DNA from: Bacteroidales bacterium | GTDB lineage: Bacteria; Bacteroidota; Bacteroidia; Bacteroidales; UBA932 | Direction: 5' to 3' | Assembly: GCA_029098505.1 (NCBI GenBank) | Contig: JAQXOE010000004.1 | Span: 1 to 64,000, forward strand | DNA length: 64,000 nucleotides | Part shown: piece after piece, positions 26,442-34,887 of the stretch | Layout: each line of letters begins with the position of its first letter | Numbering within the stretch: position 1 is the stretch's first letter | Notes under the pieces: generated by a model | The model's input: the letters and a program-made list of their open reading frames with translations, nothing else | What the model was told of the DNA's origin: nothing | Database searches by the model: none | Made by a program: the position numbers and the translations under genes

Positions 26442-28091
26442 ATGAACAGAAACAAGATATATCTTTTGTCCGTGCTGGCTGTCCTTTCCTTGGGCTCCTG
26501 CATAGACAGCAACGAACCCGGCTTTGAACTGGATACCGACAACATTGAAATAGAGGCTGTTGGTGGACAGGTCAGGGTGATGCTGGAGTCTCCCGACTCC
26601 TGGGTGGCCAAGACCCAGGACCCGTGGATTACCGTCACTCCTGCTAACGGCATAGGTTCGGCCGAATGCACCATTATGATAGACTCGGCCCTGAGTGTCA
26701 GTCCGCGAGAGGGTCTGGTCAGAATTGAAAGACTGGGCAGCGGTGAGCGCAAGGACATCAAGCTGCACCAGGACGGCTTTGATTATCAGATTGCCGCCAG
26801 GACCAATAACGTTAGCCTCAAGAGCTACGCTCCTTTGGATGAACGCTATTTCGATGTGGTCGTGGATGCAAACCTGCCTTTCACCGTGGAGATACCCGAG
26901 AAGGACCGTGAGTGGCTTTCCTGCTCGGTTCCGGAACTGGTTCTCGACAGGGGCGCACGTCCTCGCAGCGTGACCGTCCGCTTCTCCTGGAACCTTAATT
27001 TTACCCAGGATCCGCGCGCTACGAAGGTCGAATTGAAGCCTCTCGCTTCAGAGAGTCCTGTGGCGCTCACGAAGGGAGTGGAGGTTTCGCAGGCTGCTGC
27101 AGATGCCATTGAGATAGGCGTCAAGGGCGATTCACTTGCGTTGATTGCCATAAGTCAGGCTCTGGATTGCTGGGCATCCTTCGACACATCCGAGAGGATG
27201 GAGCATTGGAACGGTGTTACCGTCTGGAAATCGGGGCCGAACAAGGGCCGCGTTCGCTCTGCCGCCTTCAAGCTCTTCTCTACCAAGGAAGGCCTTCCTT
27301 TCCAGGTGAAGTATCTAACCGCTGCCGAGGAACTCACTTTCTTCGGAAACTCGAATACCTTCCTCAAGAACCTGGACCCGGGCGAGCACATTTGTGAACT
27401 TACCCAGCTCAAGCGCTTGAATATCAGCGCTTACGGCTTGGTTTCCCTGCCTGAAAGCTTCACCATGCTGGAGAATCTGGAGTATTTGAACCTCTCCAGC
27501 AACAACTTCGCGAGCCTGCCGGATATACTCACTCCCGAGAATTTCCCGAAGCTTCACAGTCTCATCCTGAACGCCAACCAGCGTCACGTATATTACGACC
27601 TTTCGAACACCGTGACCAAGGACCTGGGCGGTTTCATTGACGAATCGGATACGGACGAGTCCCAAAACAGATCCTTCCCTCTGCGTCTTCTGCGCTGGAG
27701 CCAGCTCGACACCCTCGTGCTCTCAGTAAACTACCTGCAGGGCAGCATCCCTGAGCTTAGCGACAATCCTGACTTCCCGAAGTGGACAGCCGAAGAGGTT
27801 AATGCCTGCGATACCCTTCCTTCAAGACTCATAGGCCTGCCAAAGGTTCTGCCGAACACCACTTTGTTCACTATGAACCTGAACCGTCTGAGCGGAACCC
27901 TTCCGGACTGGCTGCTCTATCACCCTTGTCTTGACCTTTGGGTTCCGGACGCTCTTGTATTCCCTCAGGAGGGCAAGGACCAGAAGGGCAATAACTGCGG
28001 TTTCACCAATGAACCGGCAAATCTTGACTACTACTACAAGGAGTATGTCAACAAGAAGTACAATCCAAAGAATATGCAGACAAGCCGATGA
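26442..28091 (+). CDS. BACON-LRR lipoprotein
   Basis: 549 residues from the ATG at 26442; a TTG two codons earlier overlaps the previous stop. Lipobox LSLGSC. Two BACON-type domains: about 25-110 (PDSWVAKTQDPWITVTPANG) and about 115-205 (LPFTVEIPEKDREWLSC). Then an LRRNT-like cap (DSLALIAISQALDCW, WNGVTVW) and several LRRs (LPESFTMLENLEYLNLSSNN). It looks like a second, shorter version of the upstream LRR protein with a different N-terminal module. Its stop overlaps the start of the protease gene by 4 bases (ATGA), implying translational coupling to the subtilase. Confidence 0.85.
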   Translation: MNRNKIYLLSVLAVLSLGSCIDSNEPGFELDTDNIEIEAVGGQVRVMLESPDSWVAKTQDPWITVTPANGIGSAECTIMIDSALSVSPREGLVRIERLGSGERKDIKLHQDGFDYQIAARTNNVSLKSYAPLDERYFDVVVDANLPFTVEIPEKDREWLSCSVPELVLDRGARPRSVTVRFSWNLNFTQDPRATKVELKPLASESPVALTKGVEVSQAAADAIEIGVKGDSLALIAISQALDCWASFDTSERMEHWNGVTVWKSGPNKGRVRSAAFKLFSTKEGLPFQVKYLTAAEELTFFGNSNTFLKNLDPGEHICELTQLKRLNISAYGLVSLPESFTMLENLEYLNLSSNNFASLPDILTPENFPKLHSLILNANQRHVYYDLSNTVTKDLGGFIDESDTDESQNRSFPLRLLRWSQLDTLVLSVNYLQGSIPELSDNPDFPKWTAEEVNACDTLPSRLIGLPKVLPNTTLFTMNLNRLSGTLPDWLLYHPCLDLWVPDALVFPQEGKDQKGNNCGFTNEPANLDYYYKEYVNKKYNPKNMQTSR

Positions 28092-30103
28092 AAAAGATAT
28101 CAGCAATAATTGCAGCCCTTGCCCTCGTGGCCTGCTCGGAAGTGGCGACGGATACACTGCAGCCTGCCCTCCCCGTCTTCGGAGAGGATGTGGTGAAGGG
28201 TGAGCTTCTCGTACGTTTCGATGAGGGCGTGGCGGAAATACTTGACAGGGCAGGCCTTACCAAGAGCGGTCCTTCAAATGTGATGGATGCCTGTGCCATT
28301 CCTTCGGTGGAGGAAGTTCTGGCCATTGCCGGCAAATACAGAATAGAAAGGGTGTTCCCTGTCGACAGCCGCAGTGAGGAACTCAGCCGCAAGGAAGGCC
28401 TTCATCTGTGGTATCGCGTCAGCTTCAGCGAGGATGCCCCTATGGACAGGATATATGCAGAGCTTTCGAGACTGGGAGATGTGAGCGCGGTGAACTGCAA
28501 CCGCCGTCTCAAGAAGAATTATTCCGGTAAGTCCATTGCCTTTGACCCGGGCAGCTTCATCGCTTCGGCTCCTGTTGGCGGCAATATCGCCGGAGGCCGT
28601 TTCAATGATGAGCTTCTTCCGTACCAGTGGCATCTCGTGAACAAGGGCAGTCTCGGCTCCACCAAATTCCTCAGCGGCGCTGATGTGAATGTGGAGAAGG
28701 CCTGGGATCTGTGCGCCGGAGACCCTTCCATCATAGTGGCGGTGCTCGACGAAGGCATTGACATAAATCATCCTGACCTCAAGGATGCGCTTTGGGTGAA
28801 TGAGGACGAGATTTGGCGCTCGCACGAGGACAATGACGGAAACGGCTATGCCGGAGACGTTTACGGATACAACTTCGCCCTCGGCACTCCTATTATTTCG
28901 ACTGATGACAATAATGACAGCGGCCACGGCAGCCACGTCGCGGGAGTAATCGGTGCTGTCAACAACAACGGACGCGGCATCAGCTCGATTGCGGGTGGCG
29001 ATGGCACCAAGCCGGGCGTACGCCTTATGAGCTGCCAGATTTTCTCCGGAGTCAAGAGCGGCACCGTGCTCGACGAGGTCCGCGCCATCAAATATGCTGC
29101 TGACAATGGAGCCGTTATCCTCCAGTGCAGCTGGGGCTATACCTCAGGCGCGGCCAATGCCTATGACTGGCAGCCGATGTACAGCACTGACGAGGCCTGG
29201 ATGGCAGACAATATGCTCGAGCGCAAGGCCCTGGACTACTTTATCCACAACGCAGGCTCGCCTGACGGCGTAATCGAGGGCGGTATCGCCATCTTCGCCG
29301 GGGGCAATGAGAGCGCTCCTGCTGCCGGTTATCCCGGGGCCTACGGAGATTTCATCTCTGTTGCTGCAACTGCCGGTGACTGGACTCCGGCCGTTTACAC
29401 CAATTACGGTCCTGGCACCACAATCAGCGCTCCGGGCGGAGACCAAGATTATTACTACGAATATGGAGAAGGTTCCCAGAAGGGAGCTATAGGCTGCGTT
29501 CTTTCGACCCTGCCTTCAACCATTACTCCTGACGGTTACGGATATATGGAAGGCACTTCTATGGCCTGCCCTCACGTTTCCGGCGTGGTGGCACTCGGGC
29601 TTTCCTATGCAGCCCGCCTGCACCGTCATTTCAAGGCTGAAGAAATCATAGAGCTCCTCTATTCCAGCGCGACTCCGCTGGAGCAGTTCTGGAATATGGA
29701 CGAGCCGAAGTTCTATTACAAATATGTCACCGACCTCGGCACAAATTACCGTAACTCTATGAACCTTAATTCGTTCAAGGGACGTATGGGTGCCGGACAG
29801 GTCAATGCCTACGCCTTCCTCAAGGCCATAGAGGGAGCTGGAACCGAGATGAGCTTCCCTAACGTGAGCGTTGCTCCGGGAGCCACAACGAAGCTGGATC
29901 TGCGCACGTATTTCGACGACCCTGCTTCCGTGAGCGTAAAAGTGGATGATACATCCATTGCCACGGCTGTATTGAGTTCAAACAAGCTCGCGGTCAGCGG
30001 CCTCGTCGAGGGACAGACATCCGCAACCATCACCGGTGACGGCAAGAGCTTCCGCTTCGTAGTGAGCGTAAGAAAGAACATTTCCAACGGAGGCTGGCTA
30101 TAG
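28088..30103 (+). CDS. lipoprotein subtilisin-like serine protease (S8)
   Basis: 671 residues. Lipobox LALVAC places it on the outer membrane or cell surface. An N-terminal domain (about 35-145; VVKGELLVRFDEG) resembles the fervidolysin-type propeptide, a built-in inhibitor or chaperone. The catalytic domain has a complete triad: Asp221 in VAVLDEGID, His280 in SGHGSHVAG and Ser491 in GTSMACPHVSG, with oxyanion Asn407 in AGGNE. A C-terminal Ig/Big-like domain spans about 590-671. As the only enzyme in the operon it defines the likely substrate as protein. It is coupled to the LRR gene upstream and lies 1 base before the DUF1573 gene. Confidence 0.93.
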   Translation: MKKISAIIAALALVACSEVATDTLQPALPVFGEDVVKGELLVRFDEGVAEILDRAGLTKSGPSNVMDACAIPSVEEVLAIAGKYRIERVFPVDSRSEELSRKEGLHLWYRVSFSEDAPMDRIYAELSRLGDVSAVNCNRRLKKNYSGKSIAFDPGSFIASAPVGGNIAGGRFNDELLPYQWHLVNKGSLGSTKFLSGADVNVEKAWDLCAGDPSIIVAVLDEGIDINHPDLKDALWVNEDEIWRSHEDNDGNGYAGDVYGYNFALGTPIISTDDNNDSGHGSHVAGVIGAVNNNGRGISSIAGGDGTKPGVRLMSCQIFSGVKSGTVLDEVRAIKYAADNGAVILQCSWGYTSGAANAYDWQPMYSTDEAWMADNMLERKALDYFIHNAGSPDGVIEGGIAIFAGGNESAPAAGYPGAYGDFISVAATAGDWTPAVYTNYGPGTTISAPGGDQDYYYEYGEGSQKGAIGCVLSTLPSTITPDGYGYMEGTSMACPHVSGVVALGLSYAARLHRHFKAEEIIELLYSSATPLEQFWNMDEPKFYYKYVTDLGTNYRNSMNLNSFKGRMGAGQVNAYAFLKAIEGAGTEMSFPNVSVAPGATTKLDLRTYFDDPASVSVKVDDTSIATAVLSSNKLAVSGLVEGQTSATITGDGKSFRFVVSVRKNISNGGWL

Positions 30104-30104
30104 T

Positions 30105-30875
30105 ATGAGGAGAATAGGTGCAATAGCTGTCTGTGCTCTTGTCTGCAGTGCCTTGCAGGCCCAGATCAGGACGGTCCCCAGGGAGCGTCTTCTGGAGCAG
30201 GCCTCGCCCCGGCTCAGCACCGATTCTACTGCTCTTGCCTTTGAGTTTCAGGAACTTGATGCCCCTCCTATGAGTGAGGATTCGGAGCCTGTAAGCCTGG
30301 CCTTCCCTTTCAGGAACGTCAGCGACAGGGAGATAACGATTGTGAAGACAGCGAGCAGCTGCAGCTGTGTCCGTGTTTCCCTCAGCCACAAGAGCCTTGC
30401 CCCCGGGCAGGAAGCCGTCCTGACGGCCATATATGACCCGGAAGGCCATCCGGGCAAGTTCAGCCGCCGCATCTTTGTCTATACTTCGGTCTCGGAGCAG
30501 CACCCGGCCGCTGTATTGAGGATCAATGCCGAAGTGGCTCAGAAAGCAGGTCTTGAGGGGGAATATCCCTATGTCTGCGGTTCGCTGAGGCTTCGCAGGA
30601 ATGCCTTCGAGCTTTCCTCCAAGCCTGAAACGGTGCACATACGCTGCTACAACAGCGGCAGCCGTCCCCTGAAAATCAGTGCCGAGAAAGCCTTCATACC
30701 CTTCCCGCTCAGCTTCAGCTGCGAGCCTGAAATCATTGCCCCCGGAGAAGAGGCGGTGCTGATAATGAAAATCGAGGCCGGAGCCGCAGCGGACGGCACT
30801 TATCCCCTGATGCTCAAGGGTTGCGGAGCCACTCCGTCCGAGTCCAGGATTATGATAAAGAAAACAACAGAATAA
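30105..30875 (+). CDS. DUF1573 domain secreted protein
   Basis: 256 residues with a signal peptide ending near ALQAQ (16-20). Residues about 45-145 fit DUF1573, an ASH/MSP-like Ig fold common in Bacteroidetes (FPFRNVSDREITIVKTASSC, then SCVRVSLSHKSLAPGQ). A second similar fold follows (about 165-250, YNSGSRPLKIS). No enzyme motif. It probably has a structural or binding role in the periplasm or on the surface. It follows the protease by one base, and its stop overlaps the next ATG by one base. Confidence 0.82.
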   Translation: MRRIGAIAVCALVCSALQAQIRTVPRERLLEQASPRLSTDSTALAFEFQELDAPPMSEDSEPVSLAFPFRNVSDREITIVKTASSCSCVRVSLSHKSLAPGQEAVLTAIYDPEGHPGKFSRRIFVYTSVSEQHPAAVLRINAEVAQKAGLEGEYPYVCGSLRLRRNAFELSSKPETVHIRCYNSGSRPLKISAEKAFIPFPLSFSCEPEIIAPGEEAVLIMKIEAGAAADGTYPLMLKGCGATPSESRIMIKKTTE

Positions 30876-31327
30876 TGAAAAGAATAAAGTCAATACTCCT
30901 TCTCGCCCTTTGTGCGCTTCTTTCCGCCTGTGACAAGCCGGCTACGGGAGAGGAGCCTTATCTCGAGGTGAACAGAAACAATATCTCCGGCGCCTGGGAG
31001 CTCTCGCAGTGGAATGGCAAGGACCTTGCCGACGGCAGCTATTTCCACATCAATCTGGTGCGCAATGACGGCACTTTCACCATACTCCAGAATCTGGATG
31101 CCTTCCCTGAGTCCCCGCGTGAGATTACAGGACGTTATGACCTCGTGCAGGACGATGTTTTCGGTACGGTAATCAGCGGCCTCTATGACCACGATTCAGG
31201 CTTCTGGGCCCACGAATATGCCATAAGCAAGCTTTCGGCCAGCTCTATGGTATGGACAGCAGTGGATGACCCCGACTTTGTACAGCTGTTCAAGCGTATT
31301 GATGCCTCAGAATTCGGAAAAGAATAG
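30875..31327 (+). CDS. small lipocalin-like lipoprotein
   Basis: 150 residues from the ATG at 30875. Lipobox LLSAC, then a compact beta-barrel-type pattern: NNISGAWELSQWNG, FTILQN, EITGRYDL, GSGLYDH-like strands and a terminal FVQLFKRI. This matches the small lipocalin-like proteins often found in Bacteroidetes nutrient operons. Function unknown; it may bind a small hydrophobic ligand or inhibit the protease. Last gene of the susC operon; a weak hairpin (GCGTT/AACGC, 31329-31353) and a short T-run follow, too poor to call a terminator. Confidence 0.72.
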   Translation: MKRIKSILLLALCALLSACDKPATGEEPYLEVNRNNISGAWELSQWNGKDLADGSYFHINLVRNDGTFTILQNLDAFPESPREITGRYDLVQDDVFGTVISGLYDHDSGFWAHEYAISKLSASSMVWTAVDDPDFVQLFKRIDASEFGKE

Positions 31328-31397
31328 GGCGTTACGGACTTTTGGAACGCTGTTTGCTGCTTTTTCCACCCGTTTGACCCTGAAATAAAGCTTTGAT

Positions 31398-33017
31398 ATG
31401 AAAAGAATCATCATAAGTTCACTTTTGGTGCTCGCAATGGGCACTCTCTGCTCGGGACAGTCCAGGAGCTTCAAGCTCGGCCAGTGGATCGAGATTCAGA
31501 ACGCAATACTTAAAGAGCTGAACCAGAGCTATGTGGATTCATTGCCACTCGACCGTATCGAACGTGCGGGAATTGACGCTATGCTGGCGAATCTCGACCC
31601 TTATACGGTTTACATCCCGGAAGAGGAGGAAGCGGACTTTGAAATGATGATCAACAATTCCTACGGCGGTTTCGGCTCTGTCATCTACAAGCCGGAGCTG
31701 AATGGTAATGTCATCATCAACGAGCCATACAAGGGCACTCCTGCGGACCGCATGGGTTTCGTCTGCGGAGATGAGATTATGGCCATTGACGGCGTCTCGG
31801 TGCACGGCCTCAGCAGCCAGGAATGTTCGGACAGGATGAAGGGCAAGCCGGGCTCGACCGTTGTCTTCACTGTGAAGAAGGTCCGCAGCGGAGAGGTGAA
31901 GGACGTGACCGTGACCAGGGAGAGAATCAAGCTGCCTGATGTGGAATACTACGGTATGCTGGACTCCCACACCGGCTATATCTACCAGTCCGGTTTCACC
32001 GAGAATGTCTCTGCCGAAATCAGGAATGCCGTCCTCGAGATGAAGAAGCAGGGAATGGACAAGCTCGTCCTTGACTTGAGGGGCAATGGCGGCGGCATCC
32101 TCCAGGAAGCCGTGAAGATAGTCTCGCTCTTCGTCCCTAAGGGTTCGCTCATCGTTACCGCCAAGGGCAATGATTCCAGTCTCAAGCAGGAATACAGGAC
32201 TACAGGCGAGCCTGTTGATACTGCACTGCCATTGATCGTGCTCGTGGATTCAGGCTCTGCCTCGTCTTCAGAAATCGTCGCCGGAGCGCTCCAGGACCTT
32301 GACCGCGCCACCATTATGGGCACCAGAACCTATGGCAAGGGACTTGTCCAGTCCATACGCACCCTGCCATACAACGGAAAGATGAAAATCACCACTGCGA
32401 AGTACTATACTCCTTCAGGACGCTGTGTTCAGGCTATAGACTACTCGCACAGGAATGAAGACGGCTCAGTGGGTCATATAGCAGATTCCCTCACCAAGGA
32501 ATTCAAGACCCTTCACGGAAGGACGGTGCGTGACGGTGGCGGCATAACCCCCGATGTCACTTTGGAGCCAAAGGAATACAGCCGTCTCACCTACTCCCTG
32601 GTCGCTAACGGCATCCTGAACAATTATGCCATCAAATATGCCACCGAGCACGAATCCATCCCTGCAGTGGACGATTTCCACTTCAGTGATGAGGATTATG
32701 AAGATTTTGTGGAATATGCCAAGACCCGCGAGTTCGATTACAGGTCTTATGCCAAGACCATTTTCGACCAGATGAAGAAGGAACTGGAGCGTGATGACCT
32801 GGCGGAAGGGATGAAGGAGCAGCTTGATGCTCTGGAGCAAGCCCTGGAGATGGATAAGGAAAGCTTCCTCAGGCTCAAGAAGGATGAAATCATACCTTTC
32901 ATAGAGGAGGAGATAGTGGTACGCTACTATTATCAGGAAGCTGGTCCGAAGCTGAGAATCAGGTATGATGAACAATTGAAGAGGGCCCTTGAGAGCCCTC
33001 TCATTTCAGTCAATTGA
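31398..33017 (+). CDS. S41 family C-terminal processing peptidase
   Basis: Secreted or periplasmic serine protease of 539 residues with a signal peptide ending near SGQ (19-21). A PDZ domain lies at about 90-175 (GSVIYKPELNGNVIINEP, then GDEIMAIDGVSV). In the S41 domain Ser289 (GSASSSE) and Lys314 (TYGKG) form the Ser-Lys dyad at the usual 25-residue spacing. The C-terminal 180 residues are charged and helical. CtpA-like enzymes trim C-termini of envelope proteins. It lies 70 bases after the susC operon, so it may be separate. No convincing -7 element is seen. Confidence 0.93.
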   Translation: MKRIIISSLLVLAMGTLCSGQSRSFKLGQWIEIQNAILKELNQSYVDSLPLDRIERAGIDAMLANLDPYTVYIPEEEEADFEMMINNSYGGFGSVIYKPELNGNVIINEPYKGTPADRMGFVCGDEIMAIDGVSVHGLSSQECSDRMKGKPGSTVVFTVKKVRSGEVKDVTVTRERIKLPDVEYYGMLDSHTGYIYQSGFTENVSAEIRNAVLEMKKQGMDKLVLDLRGNGGGILQEAVKIVSLFVPKGSLIVTAKGNDSSLKQEYRTTGEPVDTALPLIVLVDSGSASSSEIVAGALQDLDRATIMGTRTYGKGLVQSIRTLPYNGKMKITTAKYYTPSGRCVQAIDYSHRNEDGSVGHIADSLTKEFKTLHGRTVRDGGGITPDVTLEPKEYSRLTYSLVANGILNNYAIKYATEHESIPAVDDFHFSDEDYEDFVEYAKTREFDYRSYAKTIFDQMKKELERDDLAEGMKEQLDALEQALEMDKESFLRLKKDEIIPFIEEEIVVRYYYQEAGPKLRIRYDEQLKRALESPLISVN

Positions 33018-33030
33018 CTCAGTTTTTCTA

Positions 33031-33882
33031 CTATATGCTTGAGCCGTAAACGAGCAGGCCCATTGCAACAAGCAGTATAAGCATTTCGATGGATTTCTCC
33101 CGTATCTTGTTCTCCTTGAACAGGATTGCTCCCATAACGAAGGTTACTACCACAGAGCATCTGCGTACCAGGGAGATGACCGAAAGCAAGGCGTCGTCCT
33201 GCTTGAGGGCGAAGAAGTAAAGCGCATCCGCTGAACATATGAGCACCGAAATGAGCACTATCATCCAGTCCCAATGGAACTTTTCCCTTTTAGGGCCATC
33301 GATTATTGCCTTGGAAAGAACGCAGATGGCGAGAAGGACGGTGATATAGACATTGCCCCAGCTCTGAACGAACAGAGGCTCCATTTCATAGAGTATGTGC
33401 TTGTCATACAGGGCGCTGGCTACTCCTGCCAGGATGGAAATCACCATTGCGAAGAAGCCCGCATTGCTCTTGAACCTTATACCCTCTTTCTTGGAGGAAA
33501 TGCTCAGGAGGGTCAAGGCAAGAAGGGCCAGAGCCACTCCTCCCCATTGCCACAGGTTAAGGCTTTCTCCGAAGAGAATGATGGAGAAAATGACGACGAA
33601 GAAAGGTCTGGAGGCTTTCAGTGTGCTGACGGTGGTGATGGGCAGGAGCTTGAGTCCCACCATTCCGCTAATCCAGGAAATCGTGACCAGAATGGCCTTG
33701 AAGACCAGGCTGAGGTGCTCCGTGACGCTTCCCTTGCTCAGGAAAGGCGACATTATCAGTGCTGACAGTGCAGTGGCTGCCAGAAGTACCCAAAGCACGC
33801 CGTTGCGCTTCAGGCTCTGTTTCTTAGCGACGTCGTAAAGGCCCAGCAACAAGGCTGAACCCAGTGTCATCCAAATCCACAT
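33031..33882 (-). CDS. EamA/DMT family membrane transporter
   Basis: 283 residues with about ten hydrophobic segments in two five-helix halves, typical of the drug/metabolite transporter superfamily. It starts MWIWMTLGSALLLGLYDVAK. The substrate is unknown; relatives export amino acids, sugars or nucleobases. It lies 3 bases after the nucleoside kinase stop, so it is the last gene of a minus-strand operon beginning at the MBL hydrolase. Coupling to a nucleoside kinase makes nucleoside or base transport possible, but that is only context. Confidence 0.85.
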   Translation of the reverse strand: MWIWMTLGSALLLGLYDVAKKQSLKRNGVLWVLLAATALSALIMSPFLSKGSVTEHLSLVFKAILVTISWISGMVGLKLLPITTVSTLKASRPFFVVIFSIILFGESLNLWQWGGVALALLALTLLSISSKKEGIRFKSNAGFFAMVISILAGVASALYDKHILYEMEPLFVQSWGNVYITVLLAICVLSKAIIDGPKREKFHWDWMIVLISVLICSADALYFFALKQDDALLSVISLVRRCSVVVTFVMGAILFKENKIREKSIEMLILLVAMGLLVYGSSI

Positions 33883-33885
33883 TGC

Positions 33886-34887
33886 TTATTTGAGTGTTTG
33901 TCCGCCTATGAATTCTCTCATTATTGAAGTAGGAGGTACGGCTGCGATTTCAGCAGGAGTCAGAGCCTTAATGTGACCGAGTATGGTCAAGAGCTGCCTG
34001 GCCTTTTCGTAAGCAGGGGAGGATTCCGCAATGCCGTGAAGTATTGGTTCAGTGTAATATTTCAGCATAGGCAGGTCGTAAAGCAGGGTGGAGTTGAATA
34101 CGACATCTGCATTCTCCTCGTAAGGGAAGATATTGTTCTTCTCTCCTTTGCGTACGCTCGGCCATCTGAGTATGTTCTCTTCAGGACTGATGCCCCTGGT
34201 CCTGTTGTCCCTGAGTATTCTTCTGAGTAGGCGTTTGTCTGTAGGAGAATTCTGAAGCATCTCGCTGATGAACAGGGCATTGAGGGCTGAAACATAGACG
34301 TGGAAGATTCTTTTCCTGTCAACGTGAGGAGTGAGGTCGGGATTCAATCCGTGTATGCCTTCCATAATGAGTATGTCATTCTCCTCGAGTTTCAGGAAAT
34401 TGCCGTCATAGACCTTCTTGCCCTTGGTGAACAGGAAATGGGGAATTTCGACAGCCTTGCCATCAAGCAGTTCGTTGATCTGGCGGTTGAGGAGCTCTGT
34501 GTCCATTGCCCCGAGACATTCGAAATCCGGCTTGCCGTCAGGTCCGAGAGGGGTCAGCTCGCGGTCCACGAAATAATTGTCCAGCTCGATGACCTTGGGA
34601 TTCAGTCCGAGGACTCGGCATTGGAGAGCGATTCTGAGGGACGATGAGGTCTTGCCGCTGGATGAAGGGCCGGCCATCATCACGATTTTTGCTTTGTCTC
34701 CCCTTTCCTTTATCATATCCGCGATGTCGGCATAATCCCTTTCCTGCTTCGCTTCGCAGAGGTTAATCAATTCTATACCGCCCCTCTCCTCGAGAAAGCG
34801 GTTAAGTTCACCTACACTGTCTATGCCTATGCTGCGGCACCAGTCGGTGTACTTCTTTTTTGCTTCGGCTATTTTATTCATTATCAT
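33886..34887 (-). CDS. nucleoside (uridine-type) kinase, short form
   Basis: 333 residues. GPSSSGKTS (73-81) is the P-loop, followed by uridine-kinase-like blocks: VIELDNYFVDRE with the catalytic Asp region, PHFLFTKGKK, and LIMEGIHGLNP. It should phosphorylate a nucleoside, most likely uridine or cytidine. In many Bacteroidetes this kinase carries an extra N-terminal ThrRS/TGS-like region of about 200 residues; here the protein begins just before the kinase domain, and uvrA occupies the space upstream. The start ATG at 34887 overlaps the uvrA stop in an ATGA arrangement, which supports it over a second ATG at 34881. Confidence 0.85.
   Translation of the reverse strand: MIMNKIAEAKKKYTDWCRSIGIDSVGELNRFLEERGGIELINLCEAKQERDYADIADMIKERGDKAKIVMMAGPSSSGKTSSSLRIALQCRVLGLNPKVIELDNYFVDRELTPLGPDGKPDFECLGAMDTELLNRQINELLDGKAVEIPHFLFTKGKKVYDGNFLKLEENDILIMEGIHGLNPDLTPHVDRKRIFHVYVSALNALFISEMLQNSPTDKRLLRRILRDNRTRGISPEENILRWPSVRKGEKNNIFPYEENADVVFNSTLLYDLPMLKYYTEPILHGIAESSPAYEKARQLLTILGHIKALTPAEIAAVPPTSIMREFIGGQTLK

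Noticed and set aside
31329..31353. Terminator after the susCD operon
   Set aside because: A 5-bp GCGTT/AACGC stem with a 12-base loop and a distant short T-run is too weak to claim.
32980..33019. Hairpin AGAGGGC/GCCCTCT and palindrome AGTCAATTGACT near the S41 stop codon
   Set aside because: The hairpin is mostly coding sequence and the palindrome has no loop; neither is a convincing terminator or operator.
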